A stretch of DNA of 64,000 bases from Coccinella septempunctata (lineage: Eukaryota > Arthropoda > Insecta > Coleoptera > Coccinellidae): positions 13,620,501-13,684,500 of the forward strand of contig NC_058196.1 of NCBI RefSeq assembly GCF_907165205.1. The letters are read 5' to 3'. Shown here one piece after another: positions 41,206-51,790 of the stretch; the first letter of the stretch is position 1; each line of letters opens with the position of its first letter. Made by a program: the position numbers and the translations under genes. The notes beneath the pieces are model-generated. The model was given only the letters and a program-made list of their open reading frames with translations, did no database searches and had not been told where the DNA came from.

Positions 41206-42240
41206 TAAATTTGTAGTTCAGTTATCACCAATTTTGCCCACCCTGTACATAGATTTTCCGAAAAACTTCAATAGACCCGTTTCCATTCCTACAGAAGATT
41301 TTTTTTCGAGTTTTTCTTCAGCATTTGTCACCACTTGTCTCCCATTTTATTTATTTTTTTCAGGATGTTATAAAAACTTCGGTTTTATATGTCACAAAAA
41401 GTTGGCCAGAAAAATTCGATACCCAATTTTTTCAGAGCTATTGAAGATTTTTCAATTTTTTTCAGCATTCGCCAGCAAGTAGCTAACATTCACTATTTTC
41501 GAGATATCGATGAAAAATGCTGGCTTTTCCGGGCTACACAAAAGTTGGCCAGGAAAATTTCATTTTCAAATTTTTCACTACTACCCAATATTTTTCAATT
41601 TTGATATAGCACTCACCAACACTTAGATAGCATTTCCATTGGAAACATTTTCTTTTCAAAATGGCACAACTTCCGGTCTAACTTGATAGACATGTCTACA
41701 TCTAAGGTTTTCCATAATATACAATATCAATTGACTAGAAGGACATTGATGCGTTTCGTTTTGCAGTCAGGAAATTCTATTCTATTTTCACGATTCCACC
41801 ACATAATATAATCATAATATACATTGATTGCGCTCTCCGGAAAATGAAATTATAACGAATCTGGAAAATCCAACATGCGATTGATTAAACGTGGTTCGGG
41901 TTAATTGAAGTTGGGCGCTATGCATGGACTGCGGATAAAGTTGCACCCAGCTCAGAATTTCCAGGAAAAACCGTCCTCTTGCCAGTTGGATTTCGGAGCA
42001 AAACAGAGGAATTCCCGAGAATCTTCCCTTAAGACTCTAGGTAAGAATTTTGTACACTTCTGATGCGTCTTCATAATATTGAGTTTGAAATCGAAGTTGC
42101 CTGCGAACGGAAAATTTTAGTACACTCAATAATTAACACTTGATGGTTTCAAGAATTTTAGAATGGAAAATTAGGGGAGCGAAATAAGTGCACAATACTT
42201 TGTCACTAGAAATAAAATACATCAATCATGCCATCCGCTG
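41206..42240. other. No gene recognised
   Basis: AT-rich DNA with a relic of the CAGGGTG repeat terminus at 41225-41245 (AATTTTGCCCACCCTGTACA) next to the RTE relic. Two similar stretches around AAAAGTTGGCCAGAAAAATT (41395 and 41538) form a short imperfect direct repeat. Nothing coding is supported. Confidence 0.45.
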
Positions 42241-42248
42241 TATTGTAA

Positions 42249-43154
42249 CGACGTTTCCTCGAATGTCTCGAGCGCCAGCTATTATTCAAAGGGAAAGTAG
42301 CTTGCGACTTGTTTCGCAATAAGGAACACACCTCATAAAATCCAGCGATATACAGGATATAAAATAAAATCAGTAGAGTGAAATTCACACTACAATAGGT
42401 GGAAGAGAAACAGTCTACTTTACATAACTGAAATGGTTTTTCTTGGGGTGATATACAAATAGCAATGAAAAGGTTATGATTTCACACAGTGAGTTGGACG
42501 GAAGGAAAGGTGGATTCGTCCGCCAGCCAGAACCAAGGCCTACACTTAGCATACAATGGAATCGGAGCAGGGTTAGGATTCTAGAAGGACGGAAAAGAAA
42601 CACTACGCTTCGCCCCTGAGTGATTTCTGCTCCCCCCGTCTTCCAAACCACCAGAGAGTCATCAGAGGAACATCAGAGATGGAACACGGACAAAATGTGG
42701 AAGAAGAACGGCGGTTCACCCCTGAGTGCTTTCTGTTCCTTCCGGGTTTTCACACTAGAAAAGAATCGTACTTAGAGTAAAGCTGTAACATGAATAGAAT
42801 GAAGAGAAGTTCCCAGATAATAGTGCAGAGAGCTGTTTTACCTCTGGACTCTGGACGACTGGTCTAGAAGGTTGGTCCCAGCTATTGCTCTGGCACGCGG
42901 CATACCTGGAGGACTCCTTCACTTAATCTACTGTGACGGTACCAAAAAAAGTAGCAGAATTACGGAAAAAAAGTTAAACGGCAATGAGTCCCGACTACAA
43001 AGCTATGCTTGGACTCACCTTGATTCTTGACGCAAAGAAGAACAGAACAAGATTGTTTAATTAAACTCGAGTAACGAGTATTACATAAAACGGGCTCTGC
43101 ACTCACTGCAGAATTATACAGAATAAGAATTAATATTACGGCCTAAACAGAATA
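42249..43154 (-). repeat. Possible solo LTR-like segment
   Basis: On the minus strand this runs from TGTAATATTCTG (43154) to ...GTCGTTACA (about 42249), giving TGTAA...TTACA ends. Its last 50 bp include AATAGCTGGCGCTCGAGA, also present near the end of the 3' LTR at 23746-23763. The flanking four bases do not match, so a target duplication is not confirmed. Confidence 0.3.
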
Positions 43155-43180
43155 TTACAGCATAAATACTAAAGATAGAA

Positions 43181-43423
43181 TTAATCAGAATCATGGACCA
43201 GCGTGGGGACATCTCCATTTGTACCCACCGGCGGGTTGTGGAAATGGTCTCTCATGTACAAACAATCTGTTAAATGTCCTGCAGTGGGATTCTGTGACGT
43301 GTAGAATTCCATATATCGCTCAGAATCTATACGACTGGCATTCTGTGCACAGTCATTCTCGCATTTGGGCGACGAACGACATCGAAACGAGGCGATAGCT
43401 GCAGACGTATCGCTTGATGTCAA
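43181..43423 (-). other. Unrecognised open frame, related to 44144-44418
   Basis: 80 codons on the minus strand (TSSDTSAAIASFRCRSSPKC..., ending VPTLVHDSD). ERYMEFYTSQNPTAGHL resembles RHVEFYMSQNPTADLL of the + strand frame at 44144-44418. The nucleotides are also alike (GAATTCTACAYGTCACAGAA in both). Conservation of reading frame between two diverged copies suggests a real protein segment. I do not know its function. It could be the end of a retroelement protein, since an LTR-like segment follows. Confidence 0.35.
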
Positions 43424-43763
43424 AAATCATAAAATCGATGTATTGTTTCTCTTGATATTGTTGCTCCAATTCTCAGTATTCTATTGTATGTACTAATTTC
43501 ATTAAAAAAATTTCAATATTCATCAGTTGAACTCTAGAAATAAAAATTAACTTTCAGGTAGTTCTTATATTTTGTATTATTTACCAATGATTCGAAAGGT
43601 ATTGAGTGGAGCAAGTTTAAATCAAATTACTTCGGTCACTTGTAACATTTTCATGGTGACTTCCTTCACTGCTCTCGAAGCACTGAACTGAGGTATTGAA
43701 ATATCAAATTTTTTCCCAACACTTTGTTAACATCCAGCTTCCTAGCTCCCAATTCCCAAAATT

Positions 43764-44051
43764 TCAGTACAGCAAAAATTTTATTGTAGCATGAATGGCA
43801 ACTGAGTTTCTGTAGTTTTCCATACGGGGTGAAATTCCGTTCACCAATACATATTGAACCATATTAGCTTCATTCAATCTAAGGAGTTGAATAAATTTTT
43901 CCATCTTGATGGGAAAGTAATCACCTGCTTGACGCATTGAATGTCTTATCATATTTAAGAACTTCAAATCTTCCGATTTTTCTTCGTTCTCAGGTATTCG
44001 TACATTGACTGAGATATTATGAAACTGTACGATTAATAATGACAACTGCAC
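43764..44051 (-). other. Unrecognised open frame, possible exon
   Basis: On the minus strand, an acceptor-like TTAATCGTACAG (about 44015) precedes FHNISVNVRIPENEEKSEDL and continues through IRHSMRQAGDYFPIKMEKFI to FLLY and a stop. The composition looks coding, but no family is recognised and no donor is evident. It may belong with the neighbouring frames at 43181 and 44144. Confidence 0.25.
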
Positions 44052-44143
44052 CTGAACCTAGTCAAATTGAAATATTGTCCGCCAAATATCAATCTGACAA
44101 TTATACAACACAAAATTCACTAGAATTCAACTTATGTTTTTAG

Positions 44144-44418
44144 TTCAGATAGTAAAAACGCCGAAATTACCCGAACAGTAAGCGATACGTCCACAGAGTG
44201 CCTAAGCAGGCGATTATCTTTTCAAAACGTAGAAATCGACCATAGAAAGCGACATGTGGAATTCTACATGTCACAGAATCCCACTGCTGATTTGCTTATC
44301 GGTACTAACGAACAAAAACTCGATTATCTCCAAATTCAGGATGTTCCTCAAGTTATATCGTTTTTGATGAAAAGGGGATACAAACGGTTACCAACTATTG
44401 TTGGTAATGATCTTGATT
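44144..44418 (+). other. Unrecognised open frame, possible terminal exon
   Basis: After an acceptor-like TTTTTAGTTCAG, the + strand reads SSDSKNAEITRTVSDTSTEC, then RHVEFYMSQNPTADLLIGTN and ends FLMKRGYKRLPTIVGNDLD followed by TAG. It is similar in its middle to the minus-strand frame at 43181-43423 (SDTS..., EFYxSQNPTA), about 0.8 kb away in opposite orientation. Function unknown. Confidence 0.35.
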
Positions 44419-44932
44419 AGAACCAAAATGAGACAAATAATTATCGCATCACTCCAAAATGACACCCATTATGGGGGTGCCATAAAAAAATTAAACATCA
44501 CATCTCTCCCACCCAGAGAGAAAAATTCAATCCACGATAAAATATTGGCTGAACTTTTCAGGTCAGAATTCATCAATTCTGAATCTGAAATTTCAGCTTG
44601 AAAATACAAAGTTCTGGGTATACTCCTATTTAACTTCACAAATTTCCAAAAATACTTCGGGTTCATTTCTATAGTGTTTTCGACAGAATTTATGTATTCA
44701 CGATAACAGTTTTCGGACTCGATTCCACATTTTGTCTGAATTCAGCACACTGAGTATAATTTGCTATGATATTCGATATATTGTATGATATATGTGCCGC
44801 TTTTTTAGAATAAATTAGGCCTTTCAGACGAGGTAAGAACCAATTTGGAAATATATATTTTTCTTTTATTCGACTGATGAATTGATAACTATATAGTACC
44901 CTCTGAAATGTTTTCAATAAAACTATCTTGTT

Positions 44933-44978
<46 letters not shown>

Positions 44979-45466
44979 GTATAGAAAAAATATTTATTAC
45001 TATGTAGTATATAGTAAAACTTTGAAATGTATTTCTGAACGTCCTTCTCAAAAATAATTTCGTTACAGTCATTTTCGAAAAGCATTTCAATAAATCATCC
45101 TAATTGGCCTTTTTAAAATGAAGAAATATGTAATTTTGTTCCTTCCTAATCGAATATCCAGAATCAATGTGAAAACATAATGCCGGATGATGTTTATCAG
45201 AAGGAAGCAATGTATCAGACGTCAAAAACCATATTGTGTTGTATTCTATTGTCGAATGATGAAAATATCAAATATAGTGCCTATATCACATCATTCACGT
45301 TGAAAGTTTTATTTATTTGCATCATATTTAATGATATTACGAAGCACTTTGCGATTACCGTTTGAATTTTTGATATTTCATTAAATTTGTATTAGGCTAG
45401 AAATTCCAATAAATACCAGGAAGATGAAAGTCTCCATAGCCCACCAGATCTGGGTCAGAATAACGA
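44419..45466. other. No gene recognised; contains (CT)n
   Basis: AT-rich DNA with a (CT)n tract at 44936-44979. Short open frames here have no recognisable motif. Confidence 0.5.
44936..44979. repeat. (CT)n microsatellite
   Basis: About 20 CT units with one TTT interruption near the right end. Confidence 0.95.
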
Positions 45467-45830
45467 TCATATAAATATTATATCTTCTGAGCCTTTCGGA
45501 ATGTTTTCATAACAAGAAATGTTATTTTGTGGAAAGTATATACTACTATAATAATATATCTCCCGTTTAGTGTTCACTAAAACAAATACAACATCTATGT
45601 CATCATTTGAACTTGATATAATTCTTGAAGATATCGATTTCTTTATGGCTATCATCATACCGCCACTCTTCGATTCACAGCTAGTTATCTTTACTGTAAA
45701 TATCAAAATATCAAAATTATTAATACTCAATTCAGAATTCGAGATATCTCGAAACCAAAATTCATTTGAAAATAAAACATCCTCTTTCGAACTGATTATT
45801 GATGAAGCAATATGTATTGCTTGATTATGA
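45467..45830 (-). pseudogene. LINE E endonuclease fragment, inverted
   Basis: Minus strand: NEFWFRDISNSELSINNFDI, then LIFTVKITSCESKSGGMMIA, DDIDVVFVLVN and YYYSSIYFPQNN. This is the N-terminal half of an apurinic-like LINE endonuclease, with the usual GGGVLIAV replaced by GGMMIAI. It points away from the RT fragment that starts a few bases to the right on the + strand, consistent with one insertion carrying an inverted 5' part. Confidence 0.6.
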
Positions 45831-45837
45831 GAGCAAT

Positions 45838-46735
45838 GTTCCTGAATGTGCTCCCGTGTAGAGGCTTTTCGTCACTAATAAGAAACTTTATGATGAGTCT
45901 GTTTGCTGATGACGTTTCGGTAGTGGTTTCAGCCCTAACATTCGATGAGCTTCAGGCTCTATGTCAGCTATTATTAGAAAGTTTCGTAACCTGGTGTCAT
46001 AAAAATAACTTAATGATAAACATAAATAAAACCGAATGTATTTACTTTACAATCGGGCAAAGTGATCGTATTCTGGTGCTTGGCCATTTCAATAATGTTA
46101 TTTTGTCTAAGAATGGTACTAAATTTCTTGGCATTCACCTTGACAACCACTTGAAATGGGGCTTGCACATAGAGTCCGTATGCAAAAAGTTGAACAGTTC
46201 TTACTATGCCATCAATAGGGTTAAAAACTTACTTCCGCTAGAGTCTCTCATAGACATCTATTACAGTTTGGCTTATAGCCACTTATCGTACAATATTCTG
46301 CTGTGGGGAAACTGTTCGGACGTTGGAAGAGCTTTTATATTACAGAAGCGTATCTTGCGATTGATATTCAGTATACCTCCACGTTCATCCTGTAGACCCA
46401 TATTTACAGAGCATAGAATACTAACCTTACCTTCCATTTTTATTTTCAAATGTCTTCTGCACGTGAAAGAAAATGAAGAAAATATTGTTCGGTTGTCTAG
46501 TTTGCATAACTATGGTACCAGAAGTGAAAGAACTCTATTTGTCCCTAAGCATAAAACAACTAAGTTTGAGATGTCTCCATTCCTATCAATGTATTAGACT
46601 TTATAATCATTTGCCTCACAGTGTTCGGTCTCTCGATTCCAGAAATTTTAGAAAAACTGTTAAGAACTTAATGCTGAACAAATGTTATTATACAGTAAAT
46701 GAATACCTTACTGTTGTCATATTGCTTAGCTAATG
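45838..46735 (+). pseudogene. LINE E reverse transcriptase, C-terminal part
   Basis: A + strand RT from just before the catalytic box (MMSLFADDVSVVVSALTF) through CHKNNLMININKTECIYFTI, TKFLGIHLDNHLKWGLHIES and the C-terminal region. A frameshift near 46500-46580 moves to the end (IRLYNHLPHSVRSLDSRNFR, stop at about 46731). Fingers and palm-A are missing. The 3' UTR is short and its end is not clear (about 46800, AATAAACG). Confidence 0.72.
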
Positions 46736-46843
46736 TAATTTCTATTTTCCACCTTATGACTTGTCATATACATTATAAATGTCTCAAAGTATCAATAAAC
46801 GTGACTTCATCGATTGAAATTTATTCTGGGAGGATTCTGCATC

Positions 46844-46917
46844 TCTTCATAAACTTTTTAGGGTTTTCACTCCCAATCTCTGAAACAAAATCAATTAAAA
46901 TTGAAATCAACGATTTG
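46844..46917 (+). repeat. 74-bp inverted repeat arm, left
   Basis: Exact reverse complement of 47884-47957, covering codons for FINFLGFSLPISETKSIKIE in the right arm. A further 10-bp palindrome (TTTGCTCCTG with CAGGAGCAAA) follows at 46914-46957. Confidence 0.9.
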
Positions 46918-47000
46918 CTCCTGCGTAAATTCTTGCACTAATTTGTCAGGAGCAAATTAACTAGAAAAAATTGTTGCCTGACAATAAACTCAAAATAAAT

Positions 47001-47060
47001 AACGTTGAAATTATAATTCTGTAACGTTTCGGAGTCTATATCAGACTCCTTCATCAGACG
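47001..47060 (-). ncRNA. Hammerhead-ribozyme-like motif of the Penelope-like element
   Basis: On the minus strand: CTGATGA (47057-47051), A, GGAGTC-TATATCA-type loop-GACTCC (a 6-bp stem II), then GAAA (47030-47027). CGTT (47026-47023) can pair with AACG (47006-47003) as stem III, followed by TTA. CTGATGA, stem II and GAAA are the conserved core of hammerhead ribozymes, which are known in Penelope-like elements. The extra A before stem II and a weak stem I make activity uncertain. Confidence 0.55.
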
Positions 47061-47154
47061 AAAAATCTATTTTTTAGAAAATCTTCTGAGTTGTGGTTTT
47101 TGTTTGACATTAATTGTCAACACACAGAAACAGAGACTGCAAAGAAACGTTGAT

Positions 47155-47957
47155 TCATTTAATTTTTAAATTACCGGATGACAGTTCCTTCTTTAGTAAA
47201 TTGATCCAAATATGATCTATTCCTACCGAACAATTTGCCAAATTATTATCTTGATCTAATAGAATACACGTAGACTCTTCAATTTTTCGTTTAAAATGGT
47301 CTGGTTCCGTCATTAAAATTTTAGTGTTGTCCCAATCCATCATGTGGTCCCCCGTATTAGAACAAATGTGATCTGCGATTTGTGATCGATTAATTTCTCT
47401 ATTTTTAATATTATTTTCATGTTCGCGTTTTCTTATTTCTAGAGGTCTGGACGTTTCACCTGTATATGTTTTACCACAAATACAGGGTATGTTGTAAATA
47501 CAATTTTTTGATTTTTGTTTTTCGTTCAAAGGTTCAGTTTTTGTTAATATAGATCTTGAATCATTTTGCGTCTTAAAAACAGTTCGTATGTTGAACTTCG
47601 AACCGATTCTTCTTATTTTTTCTGAAAGGCCATTAACATAAGGAATTCCACACAACAAATTTGGTTGTTCTTGACGGTTTGTTGGTTGTTCCTGATCATT
47701 ATTACGATTTTGGTTGGTCATTTTTCTCTCTAAATTTGATATTGTTTTTTCAATAAAATTTTTCGGGTATTGATTATCCCTAAGAAAATGTTTAATGAAG
47801 TCAACTTCATTATTTCTAATTTCGGGTGTAGATGAAATTAAATTAGCTCTATCATAAAGTGTTTTAATGATACCTCTTTTGATCAAATCGTTGATTTCAA
47901 TTTTAATTGATTTTGTTTCAGAGATTGGGAGTGAAAACCCTAAAAAGTTTATGAAGA
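47155..47957 (-). pseudogene. Penelope-like ORF, C-terminal part with GIY-YIG endonuclease
   Basis: About 265 codons on the minus strand after the first residues contributed by R4 flank. The linker is RNNEVDFIKHFLRDNQYPKN...SEKIRRIGSKFNIRTVFKT. The endonuclease follows: NCIYNIPCICGKTYTGETSR, with CxC next to the GIY-like YNIPC and KTYTGET strands, then RKREHENN, HICSNTGDHMMDW and REREHE-type basic helix. It ends IDHIWINLLKKELSSGNLKI. This GIY-YIG domain nicks DNA to prime reverse transcription in this class. The reading frame is open but the RT is lost by truncation. Confidence 0.82.
47884..47957 (-). repeat. 74-bp inverted repeat arm, right
   Basis: Exact inverted partner of 46844-46917. 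It is the 5'-most surviving part of the Penelope-like coding region. Confidence 0.9.
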
Positions 47958-47989
47958 AACGTGACTTTAGCCTTAGACTCTCCAGAGGA

Positions 47990-50900
47990 AAATTCACTTA
48001 TCCCAGATATCAAAAGGATTAAGCTCTGTTGGAGCCCTTTCCAGGTTTTCGGGCTCGTGGTGGTGGTCGGGTCCGGGTCGCTCCTCGCCTCCCAGCTGTA
48101 GGTTGGATTCCTGCTCCACCCGCACTTCCTGTCGGAGCAGACGGTGTTCCTCTGCATTCCCCATGTACTTGCGTACAGTTCTCGCCGTTCCGCCTTCTGC
48201 ATGACTCTATAGATATTTTCGTCCAACTGAAGTTTCCTCAAGTTCTCCAGTAGTTTCTTCGGTATCAGGCCTGTAGATGAAATGACAATAGGGATGGTCT
48301 TGATATCTTTCAGCTTCCACTGTCTTCTGGTCTGTTCCTCGAGATCTCGGTATTTTGAAATTTTTTCAGTGTGCCTATCTAGAAGATTGTTATTATTTGG
48401 TATTGCCACGTCGATGAATAGTGCTCTGTCCTCATCCTTATTGAGCAATATGAGGTCTGGTCTATTGTGGGTTATTTTCCGGTCTGTGAGAACCGTGCGA
48501 TCCCAGTAGAGCTTGTGATGTGCGTTTTCCAGCACAGCATCAGGATGGTAATTGTAATAAGGAACCTTTTTCGAAGTTAGAATTTGGTGTTTTAGTGCCA
48601 ATTCTTGGTGAAGAATCTTGGCAACAGCATTATGTCTATTTTGGTACTCCGTGCCCGCGAACTTCTGACATCCCCCGGTGATGAGCTGGATAGTTTCATG
48701 TGTCGCACAGCTATCGTCCGCCACTGAGGTATCCTTGGCGATGTATTTCATGTAGTTTCTTGTTGGAATCACCTGATCCTGGATGGCGAGCATGAAGCCA
48801 TCTGTCTCAGGAAACAACCTTCCGGAAGTCAACCAGTAGTTTGACGTAGATATGTCGACGTAATCATGGTTGACCTCATTCTGGTGCCTCCCATGCAAAG
48901 GTTTGCCAATCAGTTTCTGCATTTTACTTTCTGCAGAGTGTTCGACGGTTTCCAAGTGATCCTGGTGTAGCTTTAACGGTGTGGAAGTATCAGCAACACA
49001 AACTACTCGATGGAGTTCTGACGAAGCTGCCTTGCTCAAGAAATTTTTTCGAAGTCCTTCAATTTCCTGGGACATACGGTAGGACAAATCTACAATTCCT
49101 CTACCCCCAAGATGTCGTGGCAGCTCTGTCCGTTCTATTGAGGTTTTGGGGTGATGTTTATTGTATTTAGTCAGCATCGTCCTTATTTTTCTCTGTAAAG
49201 CTGCTAAATCGGTGGTCGTCCAACCACCATAATACCAAATGAATAGCTCAGCGCCGAGCAAGCGTAGGTGTTAATCGCTTTTATCAGATTCTTGCTGTTA
49301 AGACCAGTTCTCATTATCCTCCTCAATCTTCGGGTGAACTCCTCCGTTAATTCTTTCTTCATCTGGGTCTGATTGATTTTCTTGCCTGTTTTATGCCTAG
49401 ATACTTGTATGTGTCTCCTTCCTTTAATGCTTCAATTTCTGCACCTTCCTTGAGTTTGAACGTACCATCTTCTATTTTCCCTCTCGTTATGTTAAGCAGT
49501 CGACATTTTTTTAGTCTAAACTTCATTTCGATGTCCTCCGAGAATCCTTCCACCATTTTCAGCATCAGTTGCATTTGTTTTTTGGTAGATGCGAAGAGTT
49601 TCAAATCGTTCATGTAAAGGAGATGATTCAGTTTCATCATAGTTCTATTGCCGCTCTTGATTGAAAATCCGTAGTCCGTAGAATTCAATCTATGAGACAA
49701 GGGATTCAGGGCCATGCAGAACCACAGACAGAGGGCTCAGCGAGTCTCCTTGGAAAATTCCGTGTCTTATTGGAATAGGTCCTATTGTAATGGAGCAATC
49801 TGCTGCTTTCATTTCAAGACTAGTACGCCAGGTTGACATGGCGTTTTTCAGGAACTTAACAATATTGGTATCCACCTTGTAAATCTTCAAGATCGTCAAC
49901 AGCCATTCGTGAGGTATAGAATCGAATGATTTTTGTAGTCTATGTACGCAGCGTAAAGATTCCTTCGCTTGGAGAATGCTTGATTGCAGATAACTGAATC
50001 TATTATTAGTTGTTCTTTGCACCCTCGGCTGTCTTTGGTACATCCTTTCTGTTGCATGGCGATGATGTTATTCCTTTCGCAATGGTTGTGAATTCGGTTT
50101 GAAATGCACGATGTGATTAATTTGTACATCGTTGGAAGACATGTGATTGGTCGGTACTTGGATGGGTCTTCTGTATTCCTTTGGTCTTTAGGTAACAGGT
50201 ATGTTGTGCCATCTTCCTCGATTCCCGTTCAAGTACTCCGTCAATCGTCCAATCTCTCTTCATAGCCTTTCTGTTTTGTGTTGAAGACGTTTCTGCCATG
50301 CTGGCGCGTGTAATTTGTGTAATTTTGGACCATCGTTGTTCGTTCAGCGAATTTTTGCCCCTATGGTTTTCGCTGTCGTAAGCGCTGCACAGTGAAAAAC
50401 TAGATGCAGATATTCCAATGAACTTTCGTTCTGTAGGTATTCAGGTAAAACGTCCTTATTCAAGATGTCGATTATAAGTGACAGTTTCTTGGATGTATTG
50501 AGTCGTGGAGGTGCTACTCGATGAAGAGGATCTGTTCCTTCCAGTTCGGCAAAGTATCTCCTCATGTCAGAGTCAACTTGTCGGTGGAGCTCTTCCCTAT
50601 CGTCCTGGTGTTCAGGCTCACTTGCGTTGCAAGATGGACTTTCAGTATCAGTTTCTTCTGCCTGTTGTTGCCCAGGCATGTGAATTTCATCAGAGGTGTT
50701 GGTGTTATTCTCTAATGTAGGCGGACGCTGAAGTTCTCGTTTAATTGCGTCGATTCGGGCCGTTGGTATTAGTTCATTTCTCAGAATTACGCGGTACTGG
50801 TCTGCCACTCGTTGTTCAGTGACATTGAGATTTGGGTAGGCGTTGCAGAATTCCTCATGAAGCCTTTTCCTATAGTTGTTCGTGTTCTGCCCTAGTCCCG

Positions 50901-51345
50901 TGATGGAGTTATATATGCGCACAATAGTTTCATTCATGGACGTTTCCCACTTTCTAACTAACCCCGCTTGGGTGAGCACTGGCTGAATATCCTGCGCAGC
51001 ACCTTCAGCGGTTCGAGTCGGCAATTGAATTGGACTCGTTGGTTGCTGTTGTTGCTTTGGAGCTGTAGCTTCTTTTGCAGCAGGAGCCCGCTTCCTCAAC
51101 ATCCTGCCATCGACGTTCTGCATGCTGTCATGTCCAGCGCCGGCTCCAGACATGCCCTGACGATCCCCAGGCAGCGACTTGTTTCCGAGGCTTCTCGTTA
51201 TCACCATTTTCATGGGTTTGTGCTCCCCTTTCTCGGTTTGGGTGAGGGGTAGAGAAATGAGAGCAGAAAGAGCACCCCTATAAAGGATGTGAAAGAGAGA
51301 GGAAAAAGGAATGGGAGTGCGGACAGCAGGCGTGGCTGGCTGCAC
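47990..51345 (-). pseudogene. R4/Dong polyprotein, copy 4, broken
   Basis: Pieces from 5' to 3' on the minus strand: 51345-50344 (N-terminal region, with the Myb-like segment shortened to KWETSMNETI); a fused piece after the deletion at about 50212; 50129-49690 (RT fingers and palm, frameshift at about 49940, FQGDSLSPL then a shift); 49715-49359 (YMNDLKLFAS, so the catalytic YMDD is YMND); and 49261-47990 (thumb to nuclease). In the last piece the finger reads DDSCATHETIQLITGGC: the first Cys and the CxxxC spacing are lost by a short deletion. The nuclease RPDLILLNKDED and FIDVAIP remain. A clear pseudogene. Confidence 0.85.
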
Positions 51346-51588
51346 CGTCTACGTCGCTGTCATGTCCAGCGCCGGCTCCAGACATGCCCTGACGATCCCC
51401 AGGCAGCGACTTGTTTCCGAGGCTTTTCGTTATCACCATTTTCATGGGTTTGTGCTCCCCTTTCTCGGTTTGGGTGAGGGGTAGAGAAATGAGAGCAGAA
51501 AGAGCACCCCTATAAAGGATGTGAAAGAGAGAGGAAAAAGGAATGGGAGTGCGGACAGCAGGCGTGGCTGGCTGCACCGTCTACGTCG
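51125..51588. repeat. 232-bp tandem duplication of the R4 5' end
   Basis: 51125-51356 (CTGTCATGTCCAGC to CCGTCTACGTCG) is repeated at 51357-51588. Copies 2 and 3 have one such unit. The duplication places a second leader and start region upstream of the first. Confidence 0.88.
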
Positions 51589-51641
51589 TTACGATGGCTA
51601 CTTGGCAGGCCATCTATCAGATAGCTGCCAGGCAGGCCAGA

Positions 51642-51790
51642 TAATAATATTTTTATTATTATCTTTGTACGTAGACCACCCACATTTTGGTAATGGCAAC
51701 ATAAAAAGTTATTCTGACATAAGTTTGAACTGAAACGACTAGCATTCACCTCACGATAGCTTCTTTGATACTCAGCATCATTGTCAGCTT
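51642..51790 (-). pseudogene. LINE endonuclease N-terminal fragment at the R4 copy 4 5' flank
   Basis: After TAATAATA/TTATTA repeats, the minus strand reads CCHYQNVGGLRTK, the typical start of a jockey-like endonuclease, ending at the TAA repeat. The rest of that LINE is not seen on the other side of the R4 copy. Confidence 0.45.

Larger units (their letters stand above)
46844..47957 (-). mobile_element. Penelope-like element (truncated) with inverted terminal segment
   Basis: The minus-strand element retains the end of the RT region, a linker, a GIY-YIG endonuclease and a 3' region with a hammerhead-like motif. The first 74 bp of what remains (47957-47884) recur in exact inverted orientation at 46844-46917. 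Penelope-like elements often carry partial, sometimes inverted, terminal repeats. The RT core is missing. The R4 copy 4 3' end begins five bases to the right (47963). Confidence 0.82.
47963..51641 (-). mobile_element. R4/Dong-type element, copy 4 (rearranged)
   Basis: Recognisable from the 3' end (GTGACTTTAGCC on the + strand, 47961) to the 5' leader at 51641, where ATAATAATATTTTTATTATT follows. It differs from copies 2 and 3 by many small indels. It has a large internal deletion near 50212 (codons for roughly residues 370-560 lost) and a 232-bp tandem duplication at the 5' end (51125-51588). It sits between the Penelope-like element and a LINE endonuclease fragment. Confidence 0.88.

Noticed and set aside
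44690..45085. Protein with an Arg-Glu repeat
   Set aside because: It is a translation of the (CT)n microsatellite.
47001..47060. Intrinsic bacterial-type terminator (hairpin GGAGTC/GACTCC)
   Set aside because: The setting is eukaryotic and the hairpin is bracketed by CTGATGA and GAAA, fitting a hammerhead-like core instead.
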